Source: Nocardia sp. MH4 (lineage in GTDB: Bacteria > Actinomycetota > Actinomycetes > Mycobacteriales > Mycobacteriaceae). From it: 64,000 bases of DNA. Below the pieces are notes generated by a model. The model saw only the letters and a list, made by a program, of their open reading frames with translations. It did not search any database and was not told where the DNA came from. Each line of letters starts with the position of its first letter. Position 1 is the stretch's first letter. Positions 22,856 through 30,999 of this stretch are shown in pieces. A program made the position numbers and the translations under genes. The stretch covers positions 310,001-374,000 of the forward strand of contig NZ_LPNR01000112.1 of assembly GCF_019266065.1 (NCBI RefSeq), written 5' to 3'.

Positions 22856-24148
22856 TCAGTGCGGGGCCGCGGCGTGCACTGCGGCGAGTGCGCGCAGCCC
22901 CAGGGGGTAGACGCGCCTGCCAAGGAGCAGGGCGGCGACGGCGAGTACCGACACCACCGGTGTCACGCGCAGCGCGTCCCACAGGCCGAGGTGGTCGGCG
23001 AGCACCCCGACGACGAACGGTCCGAGGGCCAGGCCGAGCAGACTGTTGGCCAGGGTGAGGGTGCCGAACGCCGAGGCGCGTACGGAGGCATGGGTGAGAT
23101 TGGCGACCATCGCCACGGTCGGGCCCGCCGAGCCGCCGGAGAAGAACGCGCCGATGCCGAGCAGAACCAGTTGCGGCACACCGGTGTCCAGGCTGAACCC
23201 GAGCCCGAGGCTGACGAGCGAGATCAGGCAGAACACGATCGCGGTGAGCCATTTGCGGCTCATATCGGCGCGACCGACCCGGTCGGTGATCACCCCGCAC
23301 ACCACCATGCCGGTGCCGACAAGGGTCACGATGACCGCCGCCAGTCCCGCCGCCTGATCGGGCGCCAGCCCGTAGTAGCGGTTGAAGAAGCTCGGCATCC
23401 ACGACAGCAGCACGGCGGCGGTGAACATCTGCAGGCCGCTGCCGACGTACGCGCACAGCACCGCCGGGTTGGTGAACAGGGTCGAAATGGGGGCGCGGTA
23501 GGCGATCTCGGGTGCGGGATCGGTGGTGTGGCGGGCGGTGCGCTCCTCGGTGACCACCGACCGGAACGCCACCGCCAGCACCAGCCCGAAGATCGCCATG
23601 GTGGCGAACGACCACCGCCAGCCCAGGTGCACCGCGATGACGCCGCCCGCGGCGACCCCGAACACCGAGCCGAACGAGCCGCCCGCCATGAACGCCCCGC
23701 TCAGCGCCGCATGCCTGCGCGCGGCGAACACGCTGAGCACCAGCGCGATACCGACGCTGCCGTAGGCGGCCTCGCCGACGCCGACGAAGAAGCGGGCGGC
23801 CAGCATCTGCGGGTAGTTGTCGGCGAGCGCGCACACCAGGGTCGCCGCGCTCCACACCAGGGCCATCAGCAGCAGGCTCTTGACCCGGCCCCACCGGTCG
23901 GCCAGCACCGACAGCGGGAGCGTGAGCAGTCCGACCATCAGGGCGACGACGCTGCTCAACGACGCCAGCTGCGAATCCGACAGCGCCCATTCGGCTTTCA
24001 GGAACGGGAAGACCGCGCTCAGCACCTGGCGCGACATGTAGTCGGCCAGTAGCAGGCCGAAGGCCAGCGCGAACACCAGCCACGGATAGGTTCGGGAGAC
24101 GGACGGTGTTCGATGCGGCGCCGCGACGGCGGTCGTGGTGTGGTCCAT
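22856..24148 (-). CDS. MFS transporter, probable uptake of the operon's substrate
   Basis: 430 residues with twelve likely membrane helices. ATG 24148 follows GGAGCACCC; the frame to 24190 extends past it. MFS motifs: LADRWGRVKSLLL in loop 2-3, MLAARFFVGVGEAAYGSVG in helix 4-5, DRVGRADMSRKWL in the second half. The shape is that of the spinster-like/ACS organic-anion families (GVGEAAYG). It sits between BKACE and the hydrolase in the catabolic operon, so import of the growth substrate is likely; the substrate class is unknown but probably a carboxylate. Confidence 0.88.
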   Translation of the reverse strand: MDHTTTAVAAPHRTPSVSRTYPWLVFALAFGLLLADYMSRQVLSAVFPFLKAEWALSDSQLASLSSVVALMVGLLTLPLSVLADRWGRVKSLLLMALVWSAATLVCALADNYPQMLAARFFVGVGEAAYGSVGIALVLSVFAARRHAALSGAFMAGGSFGSVFGVAAGGVIAVHLGWRWSFATMAIFGLVLAVAFRSVVTEERTARHTTDPAPEIAYRAPISTLFTNPAVLCAYVGSGLQMFTAAVLLSWMPSFFNRYYGLAPDQAAGLAAVIVTLVGTGMVVCGVITDRVGRADMSRKWLTAIVFCLISLVSLGLGFSLDTGVPQLVLLGIGAFFSGGSAGPTVAMVANLTHASVRASAFGTLTLANSLLGLALGPFVVGVLADHLGLWDALRVTPVVSVLAVAALLLGRRVYPLGLRALAAVHAAAPH

Positions 24149-24163
24149 GGGTGCTCCTGCGAA

Positions 24164-24193
24164 CCGGTGGACGTCGTCGCTGACGTCCACCGG
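24164..24193. other. Perfect hairpin between BKACE and MFS genes
   Basis: CCGGTGGACGTC (24164-24175) is exactly complementary to GACGTCCACCGG (24182-24193) with a six-base loop. It is inside the operon, 16 bases before the MFS start on the minus strand. It may stabilise the upstream mRNA, act as partial terminator lowering expression of the distal genes, or be an operator. Confidence 0.6.
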
Positions 24194-24231
24194 GTTGTCG
24201 AGACCGGGGAGGCTGATTCCCCGGGAAGGGG

Positions 24232-25284
24232 TCAGGCGTGGTGGGTGAACCCGACCTGGCCCGGCTTGCGGTTCGGGGCGAACCCGATCTTGGCCAGCGT
24301 CTCGTCGGCGTCGGCGTAGCGCTCGTCGAGCTTGTAGATCTCGCGCGCTTCCTTGCCGGTGGCGACTTCGCGACCGAGTTCACCGGCGATCCGGACCAGC
24401 TGCCGGATCTGCTGGACGGAGGTCATCTTCTCGCCCTTGCGGCCCCACAGGGTGTCCTCGTTGCCGCAGCGGGCGTGCAGGCCCATCGCGATGGCCATCG
24501 TGTTCACCGGCAAGACGCTGCGCATCAGCGTCTCCAGGGTGAGCACGGCCCCGTCGGGGGTGCGGCGGATGAACTCCATCATGTTGTAGGGGTTGGGGCC
24601 GTCGAAGCCGCCGCCGATGCCGACCCAGGTCAGCATGAGCGGGCCGGTGTAGACGCCGCGCCGGATCAGCCGCTCGACGGTCTCCAGCTGCGGGATGCTC
24701 GACAGCTGGAAGTGCGGTTGGATGCCGTTGGCCTGCAAGCGCTTCAGATGTTCGGCGACCCAGCTCGGGCCCGCGGGCACGTACATCTCCCGGTAGGCCT
24801 CGTACACCTCGGGCCGTTCGAAGGAAGTGCCCGCGATGTCGTCCTCGGTCATCAGCTCGACGATGTTCATCTGGCTGGTGTTGATCGCGATGGTGACCTG
24901 GTCGGGCTTGGGGTCGAGTTCGGCCAGCATGTGCCGGGCGTCGTCGGGCAGCCACAGCGCGTCGGCGCCCTCACCTTCGGGCGAGAACGAGATCGACCCG
25001 CCCACCTGCAGGATCATGTCCGGCACGGCCTCGCGCAGGCGGCCGAGCAGTTCGTTGAACTTCGACAGGCGCTTGGAGCCCTTGCCGTCGAGTTCCCGCA
25101 CGTGGATGTGCAGCACGGTGGCGCCGGCCTCGTAGCAGTCGACGGCCTGCTGGACGTGTTCGTCCATCGTCAGTGGAAGGTCTTCGCGGAAATCATCGAG
25201 TTCCCATTCCGGGCCGTACGGCGCGGCGGTGATGACCAGCTTCTCCTGGTTCTCGGGGAACAATGCGTCGTCGTGAAAATGCAT
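24232..25284 (-). CDS. Beta-keto acid cleavage enzyme (BKACE, DUF849 family)
   Basis: 350 residues. BKACE enzymes react a beta-keto acid with acetyl-CoA to give acetoacetate and a new acyl-CoA. The zinc site is visible: His59 and His61 in VLHIHVRELDGKGS and the Glu of GLHARCGNEDTLWG. KLVITAAPYGPEWE holds the N-terminal strand, VGGSISFSPEG the central substrate loop and FQLSSIPQLETVERLI another. The length is somewhat above the usual 275-310 residues, with extra N-terminal and C-terminal segments. Neighbours (CoA transferase, MFS, dioxygenase) fit a complete pathway. The natural keto acid cannot be told from sequence. Confidence 0.92.
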   Translation of the reverse strand: MHFHDDALFPENQEKLVITAAPYGPEWELDDFREDLPLTMDEHVQQAVDCYEAGATVLHIHVRELDGKGSKRLSKFNELLGRLREAVPDMILQVGGSISFSPEGEGADALWLPDDARHMLAELDPKPDQVTIAINTSQMNIVELMTEDDIAGTSFERPEVYEAYREMYVPAGPSWVAEHLKRLQANGIQPHFQLSSIPQLETVERLIRRGVYTGPLMLTWVGIGGGFDGPNPYNMMEFIRRTPDGAVLTLETLMRSVLPVNTMAIAMGLHARCGNEDTLWGRKGEKMTSVQQIRQLVRIAGELGREVATGKEAREIYKLDERYADADETLAKIGFAPNRKPGQVGFTHHA

Positions 25285-25336
25285 GGGGGTACTCCGATCG
25301 GAATTGCGCGGATGAATAGGAAAAGGGAGTTAGGCG

Positions 25337-26203
25337 TCAGAAGGGACGGTCGCCGACGATGCCCGCCCGCTCCATCTTGCGGACCGCGGGCCAGTAGTCC
25401 TGGACGGCGTAGTGCTGGGTGGACCGGTTGTCCCAGATCGCGAAGCTGTTCTCGGTCCAGCGCCAGCGGACCTGATATTCCGGAATGCTCGCCTGGCGCA
25501 TCAGATAGTTCAGCAATTCGCTTGCGCCGGGCGCGTAATCGGCGCCGAATCGCACATTTTCCGGCGTATGGAAATTCACCAGATGAGTGGTGAAGGAATT
25601 GACGAACAGGATCTCCTCACCGGTTTCCGGGTGAATACGCACCACCGGATGTTCGGCGTCGGGGAATCGGTCGTGCAGTGCGAGCCGGTCCTCCTCGAGC
25701 ATGGCCGCACCGAAACTCGCCTCGATGCTGTGCCGGGCCCGCAGATGCGCGATCCGCGAGCGCACCGACTGCGGCAGCCGCCGGTAGGCCTCGACCATGT
25801 TCACCCAGATGGTGTCGCCGCCGACCGGCGGCGTCTCCACGCATCGCAGTACGGCACCCATCGGCGGATTCACCCGCCAGGTGGCATCGCAGTGGTAGGC
25901 GTTCTCGTAGTGCTCGGGTCGGCTGTCGAGGTCCTTGTAGATGCGGACCAGGCCCGGATGGTCGGGGTCGCCCGCGGCGACCGGGTGATCCTCGAGCGGG
26001 CCGAAACGTTCGGCGAGCGCGACGTGTTCGGCCCGGGTGATGTCCTGGTCACGGACGAACAGCACCTTGTGGCGCAGCAGCAGGGTGCGCAGTTCGGCGA
26101 ACAGGGCGTCGTCGGCGGCGACCTCGGCGAGGTTCACCCCGTGCAGTTCGGCACCGATGGTCGCGGTCAGCGGCACCGCGTGCAGGGCGGTACGGACGGT
26201 CAT
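25337..26203 (-). CDS. TauD/TfdA family Fe(II)/2-oxoglutarate dioxygenase
   Basis: 288 residues. The iron triad is His104 and Asp106 (AYHCDATWRVNPP) and the distal His264 in NRSTQHYAVQDY; the 2-oxoglutarate-binding Arg lies at about 275-279 (VRKMERAGIVGDRPF). GAELHGVNLAEVAADD is the usual start of the TauD fold, and LFVRDQDITRAEHVALAERFG follows. The family hydroxylates carbon next to sulfonate, ether, amine or carboxylate groups, releasing succinate and CO2. Here it is the second gene of the catabolic operon and could oxidise the substrate before BKACE acts. Parts of the gene (near 25.55 kb) are less GC-rich than the neighbours. Confidence 0.93.
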   Translation of the reverse strand: MTVRTALHAVPLTATIGAELHGVNLAEVAADDALFAELRTLLLRHKVLFVRDQDITRAEHVALAERFGPLEDHPVAAGDPDHPGLVRIYKDLDSRPEHYENAYHCDATWRVNPPMGAVLRCVETPPVGGDTIWVNMVEAYRRLPQSVRSRIAHLRARHSIEASFGAAMLEEDRLALHDRFPDAEHPVVRIHPETGEEILFVNSFTTHLVNFHTPENVRFGADYAPGASELLNYLMRQASIPEYQVRWRWTENSFAIWDNRSTQHYAVQDYWPAVRKMERAGIVGDRPF

Positions 26204-26228
26204 GGCTGGTTCCTTTCCGGTGGACGCG

Positions 26229-27203
26229 TCAGAGCGTGAACACCGACGCGCCGACGCTGCGGCCGGCTTCGAGGTCGCGGTGGGCCCGCACGGCGTCGGC
26301 GAGCTCGTAGCGCTGGTTGATCTCGACGCGCAGGCGGCCCGCGGTGAGGTGGTCGAAGAGTTCGCCGGCGAGTTCGGCGCGTTCGGCCGGGTCGGCGATG
26401 TAGTCGGCCAGGGCGGGCCGGGTGACGAACAGCGAGCCCTTCACGGCGAGCTGCATCGCCTCGATCGGCGGCACCGGGCCCGACGCGGTGCCGAAGCACA
26501 CCAGCAGGCCACGCCGGGCCAGCGAGTCCAGCGAGGACTGGTAGGTGGTCTTGCCGATGCTGTCGTAGACCACGGGAACGCCCGCGCCGTCGGTGATCTC
26601 GCGCACTCGGGTCGCGACGTCTTCCCTGGTGTAGATCACCACGTGCGCGCAGCCGTTGGCGCGGGCGACGGCCGCCTTCTCCTCGCTGGAGACGGTGCCG
26701 ATCACCTGGACGCCGAGCAGCGTGGCCCACTGGGTGAACAGCTGGCCGACTCCGCCCGCCGCGGCGTGCAGCAGGACGGTGTCGCCCGCCCGCAACGGAT
26801 GGATCCGCCGCAGCAGGTAGGCGGTGGTGAGCCCGCGCATGGTGGTGGCGGCCGCGGTGTCGAAGGCGATGCCGTCGGGCAGCGCGATCAGGTGCTCGGC
26901 GGGCATGACCCGGGCGGTGCTGTAGGCGCCGAGCGGGCTGCCGGTGTAGGTGACCCGGTCCCCCGGCGCGAACCCGGCGACTCCGGGGCCGACCGCCTCG
27001 ATGACGCCGGCGGCCTCGACCCCGAGTCCGGCGGGCAGGGCGGCGGGGTACAGCCCGGTGCGGAAGTAGGTGTCGGCGAAGTTGAGTCCCACGGCCTCGT
27101 GGCGGAGCCGGACCTCGCCGGGCCCCGGATCGCCGACCTCGGTGGTCTCCCACCGCATGACGTCGGGGCCGCCGATCTCGGCGAAACGAATTGCGTGTGC
27201 CAC
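26229..27203 (-). CDS. Quinone oxidoreductase-type MDR family protein
   Basis: 324 residues from GTG 27203, which follows GAAGGAGATGCA; the frame to 27254 is longer without support. AIRFAEIGGPDVMRWE, VGLNFADTYFRTGLYPAALPAGLGVEAAGVIEAVG (in parts: LNFADTYFRTGLYP, GLGVEAAGVIEAVG) and TVLLHAAAGGVGQLFTQWA mark an NADPH:quinone oxidoreductase of the zinc-free MDR group; AAAGGVGQ is the NADPH-binding loop. No zinc Cys residues are present. It is first in the operon, divergent from the AraC gene. It may reduce a double bond or quinone, or oxidise an alcohol, formed in the pathway. Confidence 0.92.
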   Translation of the reverse strand: MAHAIRFAEIGGPDVMRWETTEVGDPGPGEVRLRHEAVGLNFADTYFRTGLYPAALPAGLGVEAAGVIEAVGPGVAGFAPGDRVTYTGSPLGAYSTARVMPAEHLIALPDGIAFDTAAATTMRGLTTAYLLRRIHPLRAGDTVLLHAAAGGVGQLFTQWATLLGVQVIGTVSSEEKAAVARANGCAHVVIYTREDVATRVREITDGAGVPVVYDSIGKTTYQSSLDSLARRGLLVCFGTASGPVPPIEAMQLAVKGSLFVTRPALADYIADPAERAELAGELFDHLTAGRLRVEINQRYELADAVRAHRDLEAGRSVGASVFTL

Positions 27204-27311
27204 TGCATCTCCTTCGGTGTGATGGACATAACAGTAGGGACGCCCGGCTCGCAATGCTTATCCTGACGGGACAGAAAACTATTCATCTCGGGACTTGGAG
27301 GAGGTGGTCCG

Positions 27312-28316
27312 GTGAAGCCGTTGTCCCGGTACGCGTCGTTGAACGACTACGTCGAACTGGCGCGATCGCTCGGGCTGGAGCCCGCGCGGCTGATCCGCGA
27401 CTGCGGCCTCGACCCGGCCGGTTTCGGCACGCAGGATCGCTGGGTGCCGGCCGAGGCCGTGGCCGAACTGCTGGAACGCTCGGCCGCCGAATCCGGTCGG
27501 GAAGACTTCGGCCTGCGGTTGGCGCAGCTGCGGCGCTTCGCCAACCTCGGCCCGCTGAGCCTGGTCATCCGCGAGGAGCCCGATGTGCGCAGCGCGCTGC
27601 GGCTGCTCTCGCGCCACGAGCACATGTACAACGAGGCGCTGCACACCGAGATCATCGAGGCCAACGGCGTAGCCACGCTGCGGGTCTCGGTCGATGTAGG
27701 CAGGCAGGTGCCCGTGCGCCAAGCCGTCGAGCTCACGACCGGGGTGTTGCACGGACTGCTGCGCGGCTTCGCCGGGCCCACGTGGCGGCCGATACAGGTC
27801 TGCTTCTCCCACCCCGCGCCGCGCGATCGCGCCACCTACGTCAAGATGTTCGGTCCGCACGTGGAGTTCGATCAGGATTTCGACGGAATCCTCACCTACA
27901 GCACCGTTCTCGACGCCCCGAACGCCATGGCCGATCCGCTGCTGCGCACCTACACCCAGCAGCTGGTGGGCACGCTGACCCCGACGCGGGAGGCCACCGT
28001 CACCGACCGGGTCCGCGAACTCGTGGAACTGCTGCTACCGACGGGACGCTGCACCGTCGATCAGGTGGCCCGCAGTCTGGGTGTCGACCGGCGCACCGTG
28101 CACCGCAGGCTCGCCCAGGACGACACCACGTTCACCGCGATCGTCGACCAGACCCGCGCCGCGCTGGCCGAACGCCTGGTCACCACCCGCCGCCACTCCC
28201 TCACCGCAGTCGCCGATCTGCTCGGTTTCTCCTCGGTGAGCAACTTCTCGCGCTGGTTCCGCGGCCACTACGGCACCAGCCCCCGGCAGTGGCGCGAGCA
28301 ACGCCCACGCCACTGA
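27312..28316 (+). CDS. AraC family regulator, OruR/ArgR-like
   Basis: 334 residues from GTG 27312, preceded by GGAGGTGGTCC. An N-terminal AraC-type sensing domain (YVELARSLGLEPARLIRDCGL; FGLRLAQLRRFANLGPLSLVI; FSHPAPRDRATYVKMFGPHVEFDQDF in parts) is followed by the two helix-turn-helix motifs, CTVDQVARSLGVDRRTVHRRL and SLTAVADLLGFSSVSNFSRWF, then GTSPRQWRE. This domain order is typical of regulators of amino-acid or betaine use. It faces the catabolic operon across 108 bases and is its probable activator; the inducer is likely the operon's substrate. Confidence 0.93.
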   Translation: MKPLSRYASLNDYVELARSLGLEPARLIRDCGLDPAGFGTQDRWVPAEAVAELLERSAAESGREDFGLRLAQLRRFANLGPLSLVIREEPDVRSALRLLSRHEHMYNEALHTEIIEANGVATLRVSVDVGRQVPVRQAVELTTGVLHGLLRGFAGPTWRPIQVCFSHPAPRDRATYVKMFGPHVEFDQDFDGILTYSTVLDAPNAMADPLLRTYTQQLVGTLTPTREATVTDRVRELVELLLPTGRCTVDQVARSLGVDRRTVHRRLAQDDTTFTAIVDQTRAALAERLVTTRRHSLTAVADLLGFSSVSNFSRWFRGHYGTSPRQWREQRPRH

Positions 28317-28326
28317 CCGGCCGCGC

Positions 28327-29430
28327 TCAGGCCAGGCGACGGTCGAACACCTGGGTGCCGACACCGGAGGCGGCATCGACGGTGACCACGCGCAGCGTCA
28401 CCTTCTCGGGGCTCAGGTCCATCACCATGAAGCCCAGTTCGTGCTGGGTCTCGTAGAGCGCGGGATGCGCGGAATCCTTGGGCGTCGCCGGACGACCGGC
28501 GGCCGTCTTGCCCGCCGCGCCCGAGACGATCTGGCGGGTGCCCTTCGACGCGGCGGTCGGTTCGAGCACCTGGAGGGTGTGGTCGTGCCCGGACAGCAGG
28601 AACGAGACCTTGCCCAGCACATGGTCTTCGAAGAATCGCTTGGCGTGCACGCCGTTGATCGGCTCGATCGGCAGACCCTCGTAGTTGCCCGCGTCGCCGT
28701 GTGGTCCGTTGCTGAGGTAGGGGTGGTGGGTGCAGGCGATCTTCCACGGCGCGGTCGATTCCGCGAGCGCCCGGTCCAGCCAGGCGCGCTGCTCGTTCAT
28801 GTACTGACCGTCCACCGACCAGTACGGGTCGAGCAGTGGCGGGATGTAGGCCGCGAGCGGGTTGAGGTCGAGCACGAAGAACTCCACCACCGGGTTCTCC
28901 TCGGGCACTCGCACCGAGTAATAGCGGCTCGGCATCCACCAGCGACGCGATCTCGCGTGGTATTCGACCTCGTGGTTGCCGCGCAGCAGCCAGCCGCCGT
29001 CGCCGGGGAACACCGCGGAGGTGTCGTGGTTGCCCAGGACCATGGCCCACGGAAAGTCCAGTCCCGCGTTGGGATCCTCGAACTTCGTGGCGAATTGGAC
29101 GTCGTCGGGTCCGTCGGGACCGGACTCGTAGATGTTGTCGCCGAGGCCGACCGCCATCGTGAACGGTTCGCGCGCGTGAAAGGCGCGGGCTGCGTCGGCG
29201 ACCGCCCACTGGGTGCGGCTGCCGGTGCCCGCGTCGCCGGTGATCAGGATCCGGGCGGTGCGCCCGGCGCCCGGCGCGAACTTGGGCACCTCGGCCGGGA
29301 CCGCCGCCGCGGGCGTGAGCCCGACGAGGGTGATGCCGGCGACGACGCCCGCGGCGCCGGCCAGAACTTCGCGTCGGCCGATACCGGCCGGGGTGGAGCC
29401 CGGGATGGAGTGCGACACGTGGATGCTCAC
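28327..29430 (-). CDS. Exported metallophosphoesterase, purple-acid-phosphatase-like
   Basis: 367 residues. The N-terminus has a Tat-type signal (IGRREVLAGAAGVVAGITLV, about 17-36), so it is folded and exported. Metal ligands of the calcineurin fold are complete: LITGDAGTG, MAVGLGDNIYESG, MVLGNHDTSA, CTHHPYLSNGPHG and LLSGHDHTLQVLE. The spacing and the YSV/PWKIACTHHP segment resemble tartrate-resistant (type 5) acid phosphatases. It likely releases phosphate from organic esters outside the cell. ATG 29430. It converges with the AraC gene by 10 bases; the secreted protein gene lies upstream with a 25-base gap in the same direction, so both may be co-transcribed. Confidence 0.92.
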   Translation of the reverse strand: MSIHVSHSIPGSTPAGIGRREVLAGAAGVVAGITLVGLTPAAAVPAEVPKFAPGAGRTARILITGDAGTGSRTQWAVADAARAFHAREPFTMAVGLGDNIYESGPDGPDDVQFATKFEDPNAGLDFPWAMVLGNHDTSAVFPGDGGWLLRGNHEVEYHARSRRWWMPSRYYSVRVPEENPVVEFFVLDLNPLAAYIPPLLDPYWSVDGQYMNEQRAWLDRALAESTAPWKIACTHHPYLSNGPHGDAGNYEGLPIEPINGVHAKRFFEDHVLGKVSFLLSGHDHTLQVLEPTAASKGTRQIVSGAAGKTAAGRPATPKDSAHPALYETQHELGFMVMDLSPEKVTLRVVTVDAASGVGTQVFDRRLA

Positions 29431-29455
29431 CTTCTGGTCTGGGATCGCTGGAAAC

Positions 29456-30682
29456 TTACACCGCGCACATCGACTGGATGACGCCGCGCACGATCGGTGC
29501 GCCGTAGTCGGTCGGCGCGAAGGCCAGCTTCTGCACGATCGACAGGGGCGTGAGGACCGCGTCGGCGACCCCCGCGTACCCGGCGAGGGAGGTGCCGGCC
29601 GAGAACAGCAGGCTGGTGATGTCGAGGGTCAGGGTGGCCAGGTCGAAGGCGTTCTCCACCTGCACCTGGGCCAGCGGCACGGTGTCGAGGGCCGTGCCCG
29701 CGGCGACGTCGGCGCCGAGGTTGGCCAGGAAGGTCAGCGGACCCAGGTCGAGGGCTTCCACCAGCGGCCCGAGCTCGTCGGAACGGCGCATCAGCATCAC
29801 CTCGGCCACCCGATTGCTCGCCAGGAACACCTGCAGGTCCGCGGCGGCCTGGTCGACCGCGGTCTTGTCGACCTGTACGGCGCCGCTGGTCAGGAATGTT
29901 CGCGAGCGTTCGACGACAGCCGCGATGGTCAGGTCGGCGATCGGAGTACAGGTGCCGTCGGCGGTCATGACCAGGGCGGCCAGGTCCTCGATCGGTCGCG
30001 GTACGTCGACGGGTTCGATCGCGACCGAGGCCGGGTCCAGCGGCGGGTAGACGTTCGGGGCCACGCAGCCCGCGTCGATCGAATTCTGTACCGCCCGGGC
30101 CAGGGCCTTGGTGCCGGTGAAGGCGGCGCCGACGATCGGTTTCAGGAAGATCCCCACTGTGGGGACCATCCCGGCGGCGAGCTTGGCCGGGATCTTCACG
30201 ATGCCGGTCGCGAGGATGAACACTTCGATCGCGTCGTCTACGGTCAGCTGCGAGACCGACATCGTCTGGTCGATCCGGCCGGTGCGCACCGCGTCGAGTC
30301 CGTTGACCAGGTAGGTGACGATCGGGTCGTCGAGCTCGGCGAGTCGGGTGCCCACCCGCTCCGGCCGCATCGGCAGCCCGTCCCGATGCACTCGCACAGC
30401 GGCGATTTCGGCACGGAATCCGGCGACCTGCTGGTCGTAGGCGGCCAGCTGCGCGGGTCCGACCATGCCGCGCAGGACCGACGCGGCCGCGGTGACTACA
30501 TCGTCGAATGTCGGCGCGCCCGTGGTGCACAGCGCCGCCGCGTCACCGATCGGGGTAGCCGCGAGGGTGTCCTCGGTGCTCGCCCGTGCGGTGCCGGGCG
30601 CGAGCAGAATGCCGGCGGCCACGGTGAGCGCGGTGAGGGAACCGACGCAGGGCGCGGTGACGCGGGACAGGGACAGAGGCAT
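29456..30682 (-). CDS. Secreted hypothetical protein
   Basis: 408 residues. Signal peptide of about 34 residues (LTALTVAAGILLAPGTARA|STEDT). The mature part is largely helical, with four Cys (LCTTG, DAGCVAPN, GTCTPIADL, QSMCAV) that could form two disulfides, and hydrophobic stretches FILATGIVKIPAKLAAGMV and TSLLFSAGTSLAGYAGV that are amphipathic rather than full membrane helices. No family recognised. It lies upstream of the exported phosphatase gene. A role in the cell envelope or surroundings is inferred only from the signal. The start ATG has upstream GATCACAG and no strong ribosome site. Confidence 0.72.
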   Translation of the reverse strand: MPLSLSRVTAPCVGSLTALTVAAGILLAPGTARASTEDTLAATPIGDAAALCTTGAPTFDDVVTAAASVLRGMVGPAQLAAYDQQVAGFRAEIAAVRVHRDGLPMRPERVGTRLAELDDPIVTYLVNGLDAVRTGRIDQTMSVSQLTVDDAIEVFILATGIVKIPAKLAAGMVPTVGIFLKPIVGAAFTGTKALARAVQNSIDAGCVAPNVYPPLDPASVAIEPVDVPRPIEDLAALVMTADGTCTPIADLTIAAVVERSRTFLTSGAVQVDKTAVDQAAADLQVFLASNRVAEVMLMRRSDELGPLVEALDLGPLTFLANLGADVAAGTALDTVPLAQVQVENAFDLATLTLDITSLLFSAGTSLAGYAGVADAVLTPLSIVQKLAFAPTDYGAPIVRGVIQSMCAV

Positions 30683-30999
30683 GCGCTGTGATCTCCGGCT
30701 GGGCGGGCGCTCGGCGCACCGCCGAGGGCATCGGGTGAGGGTGCGACACGAACCTAGGCCGCACAGTTTCCGAAACAGTGCTGTTTACATGAACAATCAG
30801 CCAACTTGGACGAACGTTCAGTTAATCTGCACTCACCGAAAAGGGCGTTCGCCACGATGTAGCGGCCCGAGTGCAGGCCATCGTGAGGGCGAGCCCGCGT
30901 GGCCGCCGCGCATGGGCGAGCGTCGCGGAGGTGGTCGCCGAACCGGCACGCTCGCGGTCGTGGCTGTCGTCGACATCCGAGGACAACCTGGGTTGCCCG
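30683..30999. other. 317-base divergent intergenic region
   Basis: No gene is credible here; the small ORFs on both strands are compositional. From 30765 to 30835 the DNA is AT-richer (GTTTACATGAACAATCAG, CAGTTAATCTG) and holds the palindrome GAACGTTC at 30812-30819. It must carry the promoters of the secreted protein gene (minus) and possibly the AraC gene (plus); the palindrome could be part of an operator. Confidence 0.5.

Noticed and set aside
22139..24052. A 637-codon plus-strand frame opposite the MFS gene
   Set aside because: Repetitive Gly/His/Arg/Gln content and no domain; the minus strand carries a clear transporter.
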